A stretch of DNA of 64,000 bases from Parapedobacter indicus (GTDB taxonomy: Bacteria > Bacteroidota > Bacteroidia > Sphingobacteriales > Sphingobacteriaceae), in contig NZ_FOQO01000013.1 in NCBI RefSeq assembly GCF_900113765.1, forward strand, positions 62,001 through 126,000, written 5' to 3'. Position numbers and translations under genes: made by a program. Positions 1 to 8,468 of the stretch are shown in pieces (position 1 is the first letter of the stretch; each line of letters starts with the position of its first letter). The notes beneath the pieces were generated by a model, which saw only the letters and a program-made list of their open reading frames with translations, did not search any database and was not told the origin of the DNA.

Positions 1-300
1 AGTACGATGATAAGTTCCGTGGTTCCAAGGTTCAAAAAAAGTAAAGTCATATTTTTCTTCCTGTCTTGCTACTGCTTTTCTTCGTTAAAGTGCCGATATC
101 CGGAATCCCGACAGACTTCCATCTGTGCATGGGTAGGTCGCCATTTGGTTATATCGCAAAGGTACATTCCCGAAATCAAAAAGCAACTATCTTTAGCAAT
201 CTATTTGCCATTTCAATACATATGCTCCATGTAGCACTTCGTTATTCTCTTCCGTCTTTTGATAAACATAGTTTATCTTTACATACCAAAATAACCAATT
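1..300. other. intergenic, no gene recognised
   Basis: This 300-base AT-rich stretch has overlapping short open frames but none with a recognisable protein family, signal peptide or conserved motif. It most likely holds the 5' regulatory region of the small lipoprotein gene that starts at 301. I see no RNA gene or repeat in it. Confidence 0.4.
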
Positions 301-675
301 ATGAAAGTCAACTTGTTTTCCTTAGCCATCCTATCGCTATTCTTCACATTTCAAGCGTGCGATAAAGCCGAGCATTTGGGCGAAGATGTTTTCCGTACCA
401 CTTACCTGGGGCCGTCCGATGGTTGTCCGAGCTGGCCTTTGGTCCGTTTTGAGAAAAAAGATATCGATCGGTTGTCACGGTTGATTGATATGGAATTTGC
501 AGAAGCGTACGGTGAGCGTCCGATTGCGTCTGCAGTCAATCTAACAGGAAATTACCGTGAAGGGCAAACCGTTATACTGAAGATCGGGCAATTTCCGCCC
601 GAACAAGCAATCATCTGCCTTGCAAATGTGCGCTGGTACTTAGGTGTGTTTGTTTTAGAAGAACACCCCGATTAA
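301..675 (+). CDS. small lipoprotein of unknown function
   Basis: A 124-residue protein. The N-terminus (about 20 residues) is a hydrophobic signal peptide ending in a lipobox, FQAC, so the mature protein should be lipid-anchored at the Cys. The remainder has no family I recognise; a motif TYLGPSDGCPSW carries one further Cys and another lies near the C-terminus (IICLAN), which could pair in the periplasm. The gene stands alone, followed by decayed sequence. The start is chosen because it begins the signal peptide and follows an AT-rich upstream region. Confidence 0.65.
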   Translation: MKVNLFSLAILSLFFTFQACDKAEHLGEDVFRTTYLGPSDGCPSWPLVRFEKKDIDRLSRLIDMEFAEAYGERPIASAVNLTGNYREGQTVILKIGQFPPEQAIICLANVRWYLGVFVLEEHPD

Positions 676-1014
676 GTGTGGTACGCTATCCTAACGGGAT
701 AATAAATGAGAACAAAATCACCATAGTTTCCTTTTTATCCAAAGTTTCATTTTGCAACTTCTATCCGGTCCCTCGGCTTCCTTCTTTGAGAATGGCTCCT
801 TCTTCCAACAACTTGCCAAAGTGCGCTGTCAGGCGGGAAAGACTCCACCTTTTCTCTTTCCCCATTCTCATCCCTACCCGCTTCTTTCCTCCCAAATTAG
901 TACCGATCAGGTAGCCTTTACCTTCCCGTTTGCCTACGCCGACATACGGAAGAACAACAGAACACTGGTGAAGCTCGTCAGTTGGCAACCTGTTACCGGA
1001 CTGCTTAAACGGGA
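676..1014. other. intergenic, possible decayed sequence
   Basis: No intact gene. A 75-codon minus-strand open frame (761-988) ends in a segment resembling a winged-helix tail (KLLEEGAILKEGSRGTG), but I cannot tie it to a family. It lies directly downstream of the lutA remnant, so the whole stretch is probably deletion scar. Confidence 0.3.
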
Positions 1015-1182
1015 TTATACATATTCGAAAGCCAACAGATCGACAATATGAACTACTTTAATGGGACATTTGTGTTTCTGGATATATGCATCCAAATGCA
1101 TGAGGCAGGATAGTTCGGTCGAGATCATGTAATCCACCCCCAATGCAACGGCATTTAACACTTTCTGTTCAGCCACAGGCTT
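1015..1182 (-). pseudogene. lutA: C-terminal remnant of LutA/YkgE-type Fe-S protein
   Basis: Translating the minus strand from 1182 to the TAA at 1015-1017 gives 55 codons that match the C-terminal end of LutA/YkgE proteins, the cysteine-rich (CCG) subunit of the L-lactate utilisation complex: the motif SCLMHLDAYIQKHK is followed by CPIKVVHIVDLLA. An in-frame TAA lies immediately upstream (1183-1185) and no lutA sequence continues beyond it, nor is lutB found downstream. About four fifths of the gene is missing, so this is a non-functional scar of a lactate-oxidation locus. The identification rests on remembered family motifs. Confidence 0.65.
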
Positions 1183-1450
1183 TTAGTATCTTTAAAGAAA
1201 CCTAAAAATCTTTAGCTAATTTGTTATACTTCTCACAGAGGAGGCCATGAACCGGTTTTTCATTTCATTTACAGGAATCACCGACAATAGCAAGAAAGTT
1301 GTGCGACGTATTGTAGAGGCCCTACCCAGTATGCCCACCGTGCTGGTGACGATCCCAGTGGTTATTAAAATTATTAGGTCACTCGCTTTGCTAAAGGCTG
1401 ATTGCCTCAAATTGCCCCGATCGAACTACTCTTGTAGAACACATGTTACC
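1183..1450. other. intergenic, no gene recognised
   Basis: Between the lutA remnant and the end of the Kelch/winged-helix gene. Short open frames exist on both strands but none resembles a known protein. Probably part of the same deletion scar. Confidence 0.3.
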
Positions 1451-3316
1451 TCAATCTTCCAATATGGATTGAAATCCCTTGGTAAATTCCTCGCCATAAA
1501 TCCGATGGTATTCTTTTGTAAACTGCTCAAAAGTCACTTTCGCGAGCGAATGCTTACCAAGAAATGCTAATGCCCTGCACTTGAGCGTCATGGCTTCTTC
1601 ATTGACCGCATCAAAGTGAAAGATGTAGTTGGCCACTTTAATAAGAAATTCAGGATCTTCAGATACCTTAACAGAATGGGCAAATTTCAGGTAAATATCA
1701 ATGACCTCATTGCTGATTTCTGATTTAAATGAGTCCAGCCATTCGTAATTCAAGTCGGACAAAAAGCTCCCCCGTTGAACGATTTCAGCAATTTTTTTGA
1801 TCTTTTCCTTTTCGGATAAGCGGGTCTCCTTAACGATGTTCAGGTATTCGTAGTAGTCTACATACAGGTGGGCATGATCAATATCTGTTTTCCAATACCC
1901 GGTTTTCTTGGATATCTCGCAATGATTCAGTTTGGTTAGAATGCCCTTCAGCTTCGCAAGGTTGACAGACCGGTTGTTCCGTGCGCTTTCCTCGCTTTTA
2001 TCAAGCCAAAGTACTTCCTTTAATTTTCCAGAGCTGATGCCGATTTCCCACCGTAGTGAATACAGCAGTATGAGCAGGAAGAGCTCCTTAATTAAGGGTG
2101 TAAATAAATTGGTAATGTCATTCCCCTCATCGTCGAATATCTGGGTAGCCCCGAATAGTACAATGCTGTTGCGGGTGGGGCTTGATTTTTCATAGTTCAC
2201 TGATTTTACCGCAGCAGCCTCGCTTTCTACAGCTTCCTTTGTTTCATCCTCGGAAGGCAGTTCATCTGGTATATTGACCTCCCCATCTTTAGGTACATGA
2301 ACGACACCTGCAGCCACCGGTTTTTTTGTTCTAGACCGGTATCGATAGAAAACAACCCCGGCGATGATGAGCAAGACTAGGGCAAGCCAGGAACCAACAT
2401 AGGTGCGGTTGCCGTTCGTTTCCATCACGGGCAAGACTTCCTCGAGCACCAACGGAGGTGATTCCAGCGTGTAAATCTCAGCCTCTGTTTGTTTATCAGG
2501 CCGCTGAAAAAGGGTAACTGTAATAAATTTTCCGCTTCTATTGCAATAGAATAAATCGACAAACGATTTTACATCCTGAAACTTGTAAGGTAACGGATGA
2601 CCAAGCCTTGTAAAGGAGGCGGAGTCCAATGATCCGTGGATGAGCTGTAAGGTGGAGTTGAAACTGTGTTTGGAGAAAATCAATCCGTAATAAGATCGAT
2701 TAGCCTCATCGACAACGAGAGAATTAGCGAAGGCTGTGCCTTCCTCCAGCCCGCTTAGCTGGTAAACAGGGGTGATTTGCTGCTTATTGACATCAAGGTA
2801 AACCAAGTCAAACAGGCTTTTGGGATTATTTACCTGTTGCCCGTCTTTACTCCCGTATCCACCTAGTATATAGGCCCCTCCTTCAGCTTCCCCCAACGCA
2901 GCCAAGTATCGTGGCGTATAGGAATCTAACGGAGTACGAATGGTTGACCAAGAATTTGAAACGAGGCTGTAACGCCTTATCTCGTTCTTATAATGCAGCT
3001 TTCCATAGCCATTTAGGATATAAAATGAGCTGTCTGTGTCGGAATAAAACTTATTGAAATGCCATCGGATCGTCGGTTCTGCAAAAGGTGACGAAACTGG
3101 ATACCATGCTCCCGAATTAAAATCGAAAGACGAGAGAATGCCATCCCGGTATACCACGTTGTAAAGCCTATTGTGACGCTCGTCAAAATACGATTGATTG
3201 CCGGGAGCAAGGACAAACGTTCCCTGTGTATAGGCGATGCGTTTTTCAGAACCATCCTGAATATCAAAAACCCGTAAAGAATCTGAGCCAACCAGATAGA
3301 TCCATTCCCTACCCAC
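1451..3316 (-). CDS. 5'-truncated Kelch-propeller / winged-helix membrane sensor
   Basis: A 621-residue frame beginning at a GTG with a stop (TAA) three codons upstream. Residues about 1-300 are beta-propeller blades of the Kelch/galactose-oxidase kind (repeats such as GGAYILGGYG). A single transmembrane helix follows near 305-330 (WLALVLLIIAGVVFYRYRSR), then an acidic linker and a C-terminal region with winged-helix character (LKEVLWLDKSEESARNNRSVNLAKLK) and TPR-like helices, as in SARP-type regulators. Intact Bacteroidota homologues are about 850-900 residues with a signal peptide; here the signal peptide and the first blades are missing. The upstream sequence belongs to an unrelated gene in another frame, so a deletion joined two genes near 3316-3340. 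Probably non-functional or altered. Confidence 0.6.
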   Translation of the reverse strand: MGREWIYLVGSDSLRVFDIQDGSEKRIAYTQGTFVLAPGNQSYFDERHNRLYNVVYRDGILSSFDFNSGAWYPVSSPFAEPTIRWHFNKFYSDTDSSFYILNGYGKLHYKNEIRRYSLVSNSWSTIRTPLDSYTPRYLAALGEAEGGAYILGGYGSKDGQQVNNPKSLFDLVYLDVNKQQITPVYQLSGLEEGTAFANSLVVDEANRSYYGLIFSKHSFNSTLQLIHGSLDSASFTRLGHPLPYKFQDVKSFVDLFYCNRSGKFITVTLFQRPDKQTEAEIYTLESPPLVLEEVLPVMETNGNRTYVGSWLALVLLIIAGVVFYRYRSRTKKPVAAGVVHVPKDGEVNIPDELPSEDETKEAVESEAAAVKSVNYEKSSPTRNSIVLFGATQIFDDEGNDITNLFTPLIKELFLLILLYSLRWEIGISSGKLKEVLWLDKSEESARNNRSVNLAKLKGILTKLNHCEISKKTGYWKTDIDHAHLYVDYYEYLNIVKETRLSEKEKIKKIAEIVQRGSFLSDLNYEWLDSFKSEISNEVIDIYLKFAHSVKVSEDPEFLIKVANYIFHFDAVNEEAMTLKCRALAFLGKHSLAKVTFEQFTKEYHRIYGEEFTKGFQSILED

Positions 3317-3897
3317 TTTAGCTTAAGCCGGCGCTCGTAACGCCCTAAATTATAACTTAAGTACCTCAGAAACATCCACACCCCGTCCCAGCAAAAGAGT
3401 TCGCCAATCATCTCTTCATCCTGCGTGATCTTGGAATCGACCGCCTCGTCTGTCAAAAAGAAATGATCGTTCAGCCAGGCCAACCGCTCGGATAGGTGCT
3501 GGCTGTTGTCGCCCAGCGCATCGGGAAGTCGGTTTTGTCGGTAGTAGCGCAGAAACACTTCGTCGAGCTGCCGTATCCCCTCTGCGTCAAGCATCGCCGG
3601 GCACCGCACATAGCCACAATCCTCATCCGCATACCGCCATTCGGCCACACCGTTTACCACCGATAAATAGGCGGCACTTTTGCTTTTATAGCCCTTATCA
3701 AACCGGATGATAAAAAGATGGCTTACGGTACGAACACGCAACTGGTCGCCGAAGCCGCTATAGCCGCGGAGCCAATCCGTCTTTTCGTGCCGCAGGCTGA
3801 GCAACTGCCGATAGTGGTCTATCATTTCCGGGGTGATACTGGAGGTTTGTCTGTCTGTGGTTTCCATAATTGCCTTCGTTTTTTGCTTTTCTTCCAA
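3013..3897 (-). pseudogene. 3'-truncated unknown gene fused out of frame
   Basis: The first roughly 190 codons (3897 to about 3330) look like a genuine soluble protein of unknown function, rich in aromatic and charged residues (e.g. GELFCWDGVWMFLRYL). From about 3330 on, the frame runs out of register through the neighbouring Kelch gene (1451-3316) and gives nonsense residues to a stop at 3013. The proper C-terminus is therefore lost. Start could be 3897 or the internal Met at 3867. No family recognised. Confidence 0.5.
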
Positions 3898-4102
3898 GCG
3901 GGTGGGGCGGTCTTCCTCCCGCCCTACCGGCTTGAACCGAAACCTATGCCCATCGATCGGCTCTCCTACCCGTCGTGTTCGGTATTGGCAAATGGAGGGT
4001 GGAGTACCTCCCGAAAATTGCCCACCGTGGGCAGTTATAAATCAAATATTTTTTGTACGGGAGGTAGGAAATAAAAGTTTATATTAGTAATATATAATTT
4101 TA

Positions 4103-4110
4103 TACATTTG
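4103..4110 (+). promoter_or_regulatory. candidate -7 element
   Basis: TACATTTG fits the Bacteroidota -7 consensus TAnnTTTG and lies 19 bases before the ATG at 4130 in a very AT-rich leader. A clear TTG -33 element is not visible, so this is a partial match. Confidence 0.4.
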
Positions 4111-4129
4111 TAATGTAAACATTGGTTGG

Positions 4130-5338
4130 ATGGTCACTCAAGAAATACTCACACAGGTTATTGCTGCGCAACGGGATAACCTGTTGGCAAAAGGCGTGGG
4201 GTTGAAAAGGGAAGCAATGGCAACCCTCCCCGATATCTCCGCCTATGCATTGATTGTATCCGGCGTACGGCGCTGCGGAAAAAGCACCTTGCTCTTCCAG
4301 CTTCTCCAGCAACGGTACCCGGATGCATTGTATCTCAATTTTGAAGATCCAAGGCTGTACGGTTTTGATATTAAAGATTTTGCAAGGCTTGACGAAATTA
4401 TCCGGCAGGCTGGCGCAGATGTATTATTGTTTGATGAAATTCAGATTATTCCAGAATGGGAACGATATATACGCCAAAAGCTTGATGAAAATATCAAAAT
4501 AGTGATTACCGGCTCCAATGCCAGTCTGCTGAGCAGGGAATTAGGCACAAAGCTTACCGGGCGCCATATCACCAAAGAACTTTTCCCGTTTTCCTACCGG
4601 GAATTTATCACATTCACGCAACAGAAAGCATCATCAGATTCCGTAAGTGAATACCTACAGGTGGGAGGATTCCCGGAATATGTGAAACAACGTGTGGATG
4701 ACATCTTAAACTATGTACTGGAAGACATTCTGATACGCGACATCGCCGTGCGCCATGGCATCCGTGATGTAAATAGCCTGCAGCGGCTTACATTATACTT
4801 GATTTCCAACACAGGGAAGCTCGTCACTGCCAACCGGTTGAAGAGTTTAATCGGCGTGGGATCTACCAATACGATAACGGAATACCTATCCTATCTGGAA
4901 GATAGTTACCTGGTTCACTTCATCCCGAAATTCGATTATTCGCATCGGAAACAAATGGTAAACCCCAAAAAGGTGTACGCGATAGATACAGGTCTGGTAA
5001 ACGTAAACTCAGCTTCCTTTACAGACGACAGCGGCAGGCAATTGGAAAATATGATATACCTGCACCTCCGACGGCAATACAAGGATATCTTTTATTTCTC
5101 AGCAAAAGGAGAATGTGATTTCATCGTTTCCGATAAAAGCAACATACAGGCAGTGATACAGGTGTGCTACCATTTAAACGCCGATAACCTGGACCGGGAG
5201 CTGAACGGCATGACCGAAGCCCTTGAATATTTCAAATTGGACGACGGGTTGTTGATTACCCATGCACAGCGGGATCTGTTCGAAAAGGATGGCAAAAAGA
5301 TAGTGGTTTTACCTGCACACGAATATCTGATGGATTGA
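4130..5338 (+). CDS. AAA+ ATPase with DUF4143 domain
   Basis: A 402-residue member of the AAA_14/DUF4143 family. Walker A is SGVRRCGKSTLL near residue 45, Walker B is VLLFDEIQ near 103, and a sensor-like ITGSNASLLSREL follows near 125. The C-terminal DUF4143 half ends with GECDFIV, the position where relatives carry a PD-(D/E)xK nuclease-like core; here the later E-x-K is not evident. Length is normal. These stand-alone ATPases are widespread in Bacteroidota and archaea; their cellular role is not established. Convergent with the Crp-like gene (17-base gap). A second, only distantly similar member is encoded at 10279-11475. Confidence 0.85.
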   Translation: MVTQEILTQVIAAQRDNLLAKGVGLKREAMATLPDISAYALIVSGVRRCGKSTLLFQLLQQRYPDALYLNFEDPRLYGFDIKDFARLDEIIRQAGADVLLFDEIQIIPEWERYIRQKLDENIKIVITGSNASLLSRELGTKLTGRHITKELFPFSYREFITFTQQKASSDSVSEYLQVGGFPEYVKQRVDDILNYVLEDILIRDIAVRHGIRDVNSLQRLTLYLISNTGKLVTANRLKSLIGVGSTNTITEYLSYLEDSYLVHFIPKFDYSHRKQMVNPKKVYAIDTGLVNVNSASFTDDSGRQLENMIYLHLRRQYKDIFYFSAKGECDFIVSDKSNIQAVIQVCYHLNADNLDRELNGMTEALEYFKLDDGLLITHAQRDLFEKDGKKIVVLPAHEYLMD

Positions 5339-5354
5339 GTTTATAGCGCTAAAT

Positions 5355-5936
5355 TCACCGCTTTCGGTAATACTGTTGTTTGGCCCGCTGGTAAGTAGAT
5401 GAACTGATCTGCAGGATGGCGCATACCTGCTGCATGGGCAACTGCGGAGCCAGCCGCGGGTAGGTATCAAAAAAAATAGTAAAACGGACCTCTCCTTCGG
5501 TTTGCCGGAATACACGGTCAAGAAGGCCATCCTGCTCCAACCGCCGCTGCTTAAGGATGTTAATGAGCTCGCTGAAGGCATGGTACAGTTGCTGCGCTTC
5601 CTGCAGGCGATGATTGGGCAACTGCACCACGCGGGTATCATCGAGCGCTTGGATGAACACTTCTCCACGCCGCTCGGTAAAGGCATGCACCGTGCCGGTA
5701 AAATAACTGCCGGCGGTAACCAGCCACGGCACCACCACCGAGCCATCTTCTTCATAACGCAACGCCATCACAGCGCCCTCTGCCACGAAATTCCAATACG
5801 GCCAGTAATCGCCCGCCCGCGCGAGGTACATCCCCGCAGGATATACGAATACCTTGCTATAGGCCCGCACGAACGCCAGGGCAGTATCGGAAAGGTGTGA
5901 TACGTGGGAGGTCCAGAATCGGATGAAGTTATCCAT
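5355..5936 (-). CDS. Crp/Fnr-family regulator (cyclic-nucleotide-binding fold)
   Basis: A 193-residue protein starting MDNFIRFW. Residues about 25-115 form a cNMP-binding-like beta roll (YPAGMYLARAGDYWPYWNFV; a later LVTAGSYFTGT replaces the usual phosphate-binding cassette), followed by a long helix and a short C-terminal helix-turn-helix (MQQVCAILQISSSTYQRAKQ). This is the architecture of the many Bacteroidota Crp-like proteins, most without a demonstrated ligand. The open frame extends upstream to 6182, but that extension is Pro/Arg-rich and overlaps the next gene; the Met at 5936 aligns with family N-termini. Confidence 0.75.
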   Translation of the reverse strand: MDNFIRFWTSHVSHLSDTALAFVRAYSKVFVYPAGMYLARAGDYWPYWNFVAEGAVMALRYEEDGSVVVPWLVTAGSYFTGTVHAFTERRGEVFIQALDDTRVVQLPNHRLQEAQQLYHAFSELINILKQRRLEQDGLLDRVFRQTEGEVRFTIFFDTYPRLAPQLPMQQVCAILQISSSTYQRAKQQYYRKR

Positions 5937-6096
5937 GGTTTTTTTATTCGGGGTATCGAAGTAGTCGAAGGCCAACCGTCTGGCCAGGCAATGGGGCGGT
6001 CCCCGCCCGTAAACATCGCCCGGCAGGCAAGCCGGAGGCACTGGGCCACCCACGCCGGAGCGGGATAAACAGAAATAGCACAGGCTTACCACGATG

Positions 6097-6498
6097 TTAT
6101 TTCCGGTAATACTGCGCAACAAACTGGAACGATCCGGATGCGCCGCTCGTGAAGGCCTCGCTGGTAGAAGCCTGCGAAACATTATCGGTAGTGGTAACGA
6201 TTTTGCCCCACTCCTCCTCTTCTTCTTCGGGTGGATTTTTGAACACGCTGTAGGTGATGGGCAAGCGGCGCTCCATCACAAAGGGTACCCGCGAAGAAAC
6301 GAAGGAGATAAAGGAAGCGGATAATTCATCGTCGATGAATTGCACCTGATAGGCCGTTAGCTCAAAATGAGTGGACAGCCATCCGCTGAAATCCACAGCA
6401 AGCGCCTGCGCTTCCTGCTGCAATTGTTCATCGGGGAGCGCATACAATTCGTCCAGCAAAGCCTGAACGCCCGTAGGTGTTAAGGGTTGTTTTTCCAT
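6097..6498 (-). CDS. small acidic protein of unknown function
   Basis: A 133-residue protein with no family I can name. Its N-terminal half is helical and acidic (LLDELYALPDEQLQQEA, then FSGWLSTHFELTAYQ); the middle has RLPITYSVFKNPP followed by a run of six Glu; the tail is Ser/Thr/Gly/Ala-rich and ends FQFVAQYYRK. A compact leader-like domain followed by a low-complexity tail is seen in some secreted or modified peptides, but no maturation or export gene is adjacent. It lies 160 bases upstream of the Crp-like gene in the same direction and may be co-transcribed with it. Confidence 0.6.
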   Translation of the reverse strand: MEKQPLTPTGVQALLDELYALPDEQLQQEAQALAVDFSGWLSTHFELTAYQVQFIDDELSASFISFVSSRVPFVMERRLPITYSVFKNPPEEEEEEWGKIVTTTDNVSQASTSEAFTSGASGSFQFVAQYYRK

Positions 6499-6674
6499 GA
6501 TGTTGATAATTTTAAGTGATTAAACATATTATTTCGGGAAATAAAACTATATTAGCCTCACTAAACCGTCAAGCGCCTAACTGCAATCGGCTGGATTTTG
6601 AGAATCTTGACGGCATTTTTGAGAATGCTTTGCATGTTTACCCGTTGAACACGCATAACCAAACACAAAACCAA

Positions 6675-7664
6675 ATGATCCGCTTCATTCATTTCTTATG
6701 CAGAAAACCTGTATTCTTCGATGTATTAATCTTCATCCTTCTTCCCTTTTACTCGCATGCCATTACCGTTTTCCATCGACGCGAATCGGCATGGGAGCTC
6801 ATGCACATGAAAGGCTATTGGATAGCGTTGGGATTTACCTGGGTATGTGCACTGATCGTAACGGGCTACATCAAGTTCAATACCGTGCGCTTCGGCAAAC
6901 AATATGGCATACATGACGGGGTGTTGAAACGCCTGTCAAAGCAATGGCTGTGGAATTTCCTGCCGCCGCTGGTATTTGTATTGCTGGCGGTGGCTGTATA
7001 TTATGTATTCAACCATACCAGCATCGCCCAACGGGGTTATTTTTCCAATGAATTCTTCTTCGTAATAGGCGGGGTTTTCTGTCTTGTACTGCTATACAGC
7101 AGCTTCGATATACTGTGCTTTGTGGTAAGCGAAGGGGAAGAACGCTACGCATTTGAAGCGTTCAAAGCGCAGGTGCTCAGCGAACAGCCTACGGTGGAGC
7201 CTTCATCGGTGGCTCCGGAACAACCGGAGGTGGCGGCCATCCAGGTGCAACACTACTTCAAAAACGAACTGCATACCCTGCCGGTACACCGGATCGGGCT
7301 GATTGAATACCGAAAACAGAAGGCCACCTGCTATACCTACGATGGCCGGAAATACCGGTTGCCCACCACGAAAGAGGACCTGCGGGGGTTTTCCAAAGCG
7401 CATGGATTTTATTGGCTGTCGCCCTTCTACGGTTTTGCGCTTGAAGGCATTACGCATCTTGTACGGGGAGGTGATGGGCCAATGCTCATTGCCCTGAAGC
7501 CGGGCATCGAACCGGTGCCTCAAATACAGGTAGTACCGTCCGGAACGGAAGAGGAAGTGCAACGGTACTACATCAAGATACACAAAAATAAGGCACGTAA
7601 AGTGCATGATCGGTACACAGAGTTGATGGCAAAAAAAGGTCGCCCCGGATCGGGACGACCTTAA
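6675..7664 (+). CDS. membrane protein with LytTR-like C-terminal domain
   Basis: A 329-residue protein. About four transmembrane helices occupy residues 10-150 (e.g. FFDVLIFILLPFYSHAI, YWIALGFTWVCALIVTGYI, FLPPLVFVLLAVAVYYVF, FFVIGGVFCLVLLYSSF). After a linker, residues about 195-265 resemble a LytTR DNA-binding domain: VHRIGLIEYRKQKATCYTYDG is followed by a Phe-rich strand and GITHL. Membrane-anchored LytTR proteins are common in Bacteroidota and usually act as one-component regulators. The frame is open from 6516, but Met 6675 starts just before the first helix and is preferred. Divergent from the acidic-protein gene at 6498. Confidence 0.65.
   Translation: MIRFIHFLCRKPVFFDVLIFILLPFYSHAITVFHRRESAWELMHMKGYWIALGFTWVCALIVTGYIKFNTVRFGKQYGIHDGVLKRLSKQWLWNFLPPLVFVLLAVAVYYVFNHTSIAQRGYFSNEFFFVIGGVFCLVLLYSSFDILCFVVSEGEERYAFEAFKAQVLSEQPTVEPSSVAPEQPEVAAIQVQHYFKNELHTLPVHRIGLIEYRKQKATCYTYDGRKYRLPTTKEDLRGFSKAHGFYWLSPFYGFALEGITHLVRGGDGPMLIALKPGIEPVPQIQVVPSGTEEEVQRYYIKIHKNKARKVHDRYTELMAKKGRPGSGRP
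7636..7662 (-). terminator. intrinsic terminator
   Basis: AAGGTCG at 7636-7642 pairs with CGACCTT at 7656-7662, extended by a CCCG/CGGG inner stem. On the minus strand it follows the stop of the 58-aa gene (7668) and is followed by a run of seven T (7637-7631). It overlaps the last codons of the convergent plus-strand gene ending at 7664. Confidence 0.7.
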
Positions 7665-7667
7665 GGG

Positions 7668-7844
7668 TTACCGCCTTCGCCTACGTGCGAGGCGTTGCAG
7701 CAACCAGGCGGTAAGGAAGCTTACCGTGGCACCCACCGCCGCCAGCACGGCGGTGTGCAGCACATCCGCCCAGGGCGGAAAGCGGAAGGCGCTGAGCAGC
7801 GTGCCTCCCAGGATGCCGGCCAGCAACCGGCCATCGCTAGGCAT
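7668..7844 (-). CDS. 58-aa membrane protein, holin-like
   Basis: Starts MPSDGRLLAGILGG and carries two hydrophobic helices (about residues 7-20 and 25-48, with AVLAAVGATVSFLTAWLL) ending in a strongly basic tail (QRLARRRRR). Size, two helices and a basic C-terminus resemble small phage holins, but no sequence motif proves it. Its start overlaps the end of the preceding gene by 8 bases, so it is the last gene of a translationally coupled four-gene set. The longer frame up to 7922 is only a shadow of that gene. Confidence 0.5.
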   Translation of the reverse strand: MPSDGRLLAGILGGTLLSAFRFPPWADVLHTAVLAAVGATVSFLTAWLLQRLARRRRR

Positions 7845-8061
7845 CAGGCGGCGCCTCCCCCCTGCCTTCGGACAGCTGCTCCCCGGGCGGCCGCTCGGGC
7901 GGATCCGCCTCCAGAGCGTCAAGCACGCCGATGATCAGGGCTACGTAACGCGCTCCGGCCACCACCTTGGGCGGCAGCTTCAGCGGTGCGGCAAGGATGG
8001 CCTGCGCGGCCACGGCCAACCCGCTTTTGACCCGCTGGTACCACGATACCCCCGCACTCAT
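7837..8061 (-). CDS. 74-aa protein of unknown function
   Basis: Begins MSAGVSWYQRVKSG; ATG overlaps the preceding stop in an ATGA arrangement (8058-8061). The first 45 residues form an amphipathic to hydrophobic helix region (LAVAAQAILAAPLKLPPKVV, then YVALIIGVLDAL) and the tail is acidic and Pro-rich. No family recognised. Position between a DUF5675 gene and a holin-like gene argues that it belongs to the same module. Confidence 0.5.
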   Translation of the reverse strand: MSAGVSWYQRVKSGLAVAAQAILAAPLKLPPKVVAGARYVALIIGVLDALEADPPERPPGEQLSEGRGEAPPDA

Positions 8062-8468
8062 AGCACCCCCTCCTGCACGATGGTAAGCCACACTTCCTCA
8101 CCTGCTTCCAGTGCGGGATAGGCGATGTCCTTGAGGCGCTCAAGCGCCACACGGCTGAACACGCCCTTGCCCGGGGCTATCACCTTCGTTACCGGTGCGA
8201 TGCATCCCTGCAGCTCGGATAGAGCGAAATTGGCCGGATGGATGAGGATGGCCTCACGCCCCGGTACGCCGGATACGGCAAGCTGGTCGCCATGCTTGAA
8301 GTGCTCCCGCCGGATGAGCCGGTAACGTCCCTCGGGAATGCAGCTGATCATCCGCCGGTTGTTGCGCCAGGGAAGCTCGATGGTCTGGCAGATCGGCTTC
8401 CCGTCATGCTGCAGCACACCGTTGGTGCCGTCAGGATGATACGTCCGGATAAGTCGCAGCTCCGTCAT
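8058..8468 (-). CDS. DUF5675 family protein
   Basis: A 136-residue protein matching DUF5675 as I remember it: N-terminal LRLIRTYHPDGTNGVLQ, then CQTIELPWRNNRRMISCIPEGRY, HPANFALSELQGCIAP and a C-terminal YPALEAGEEVWLTI. The family is common in phages and prophage-like regions of Bacteroidota; its biochemical function is not established. It starts within the stop of the 251-aa gene (TGATG, one-base overlap) and ends in an ATGA overlap with the next gene, showing tight translational coupling. Confidence 0.8.
   Translation of the reverse strand: MTELRLIRTYHPDGTNGVLQHDGKPICQTIELPWRNNRRMISCIPEGRYRLIRREHFKHGDQLAVSGVPGREAILIHPANFALSELQGCIAPVTKVIAPGKGVFSRVALERLKDIAYPALEAGEEVWLTIVQEGVL

Noticed and set aside
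66..365. 99-codon plus-strand frame overlapping the first lipoprotein gene
   Set aside because: Different frame from the lipoprotein with clear lipobox; no motifs.
1247..1570. 107-codon plus-strand frame, first thought to be a transposase remnant
   Set aside because: No transposase motif could be found, and the second half is antisense to the Kelch gene.
5937..6182. N-terminal extension of the Crp-like gene
   Set aside because: Arg/Pro-rich, overlaps the acidic-protein gene and not part of the family; Met 5936 fits.
6516..6674. N-terminal extension of the LytTR-like membrane protein
   Set aside because: No hydrophobic or conserved content before Met 6675, which directly precedes the first membrane helix.
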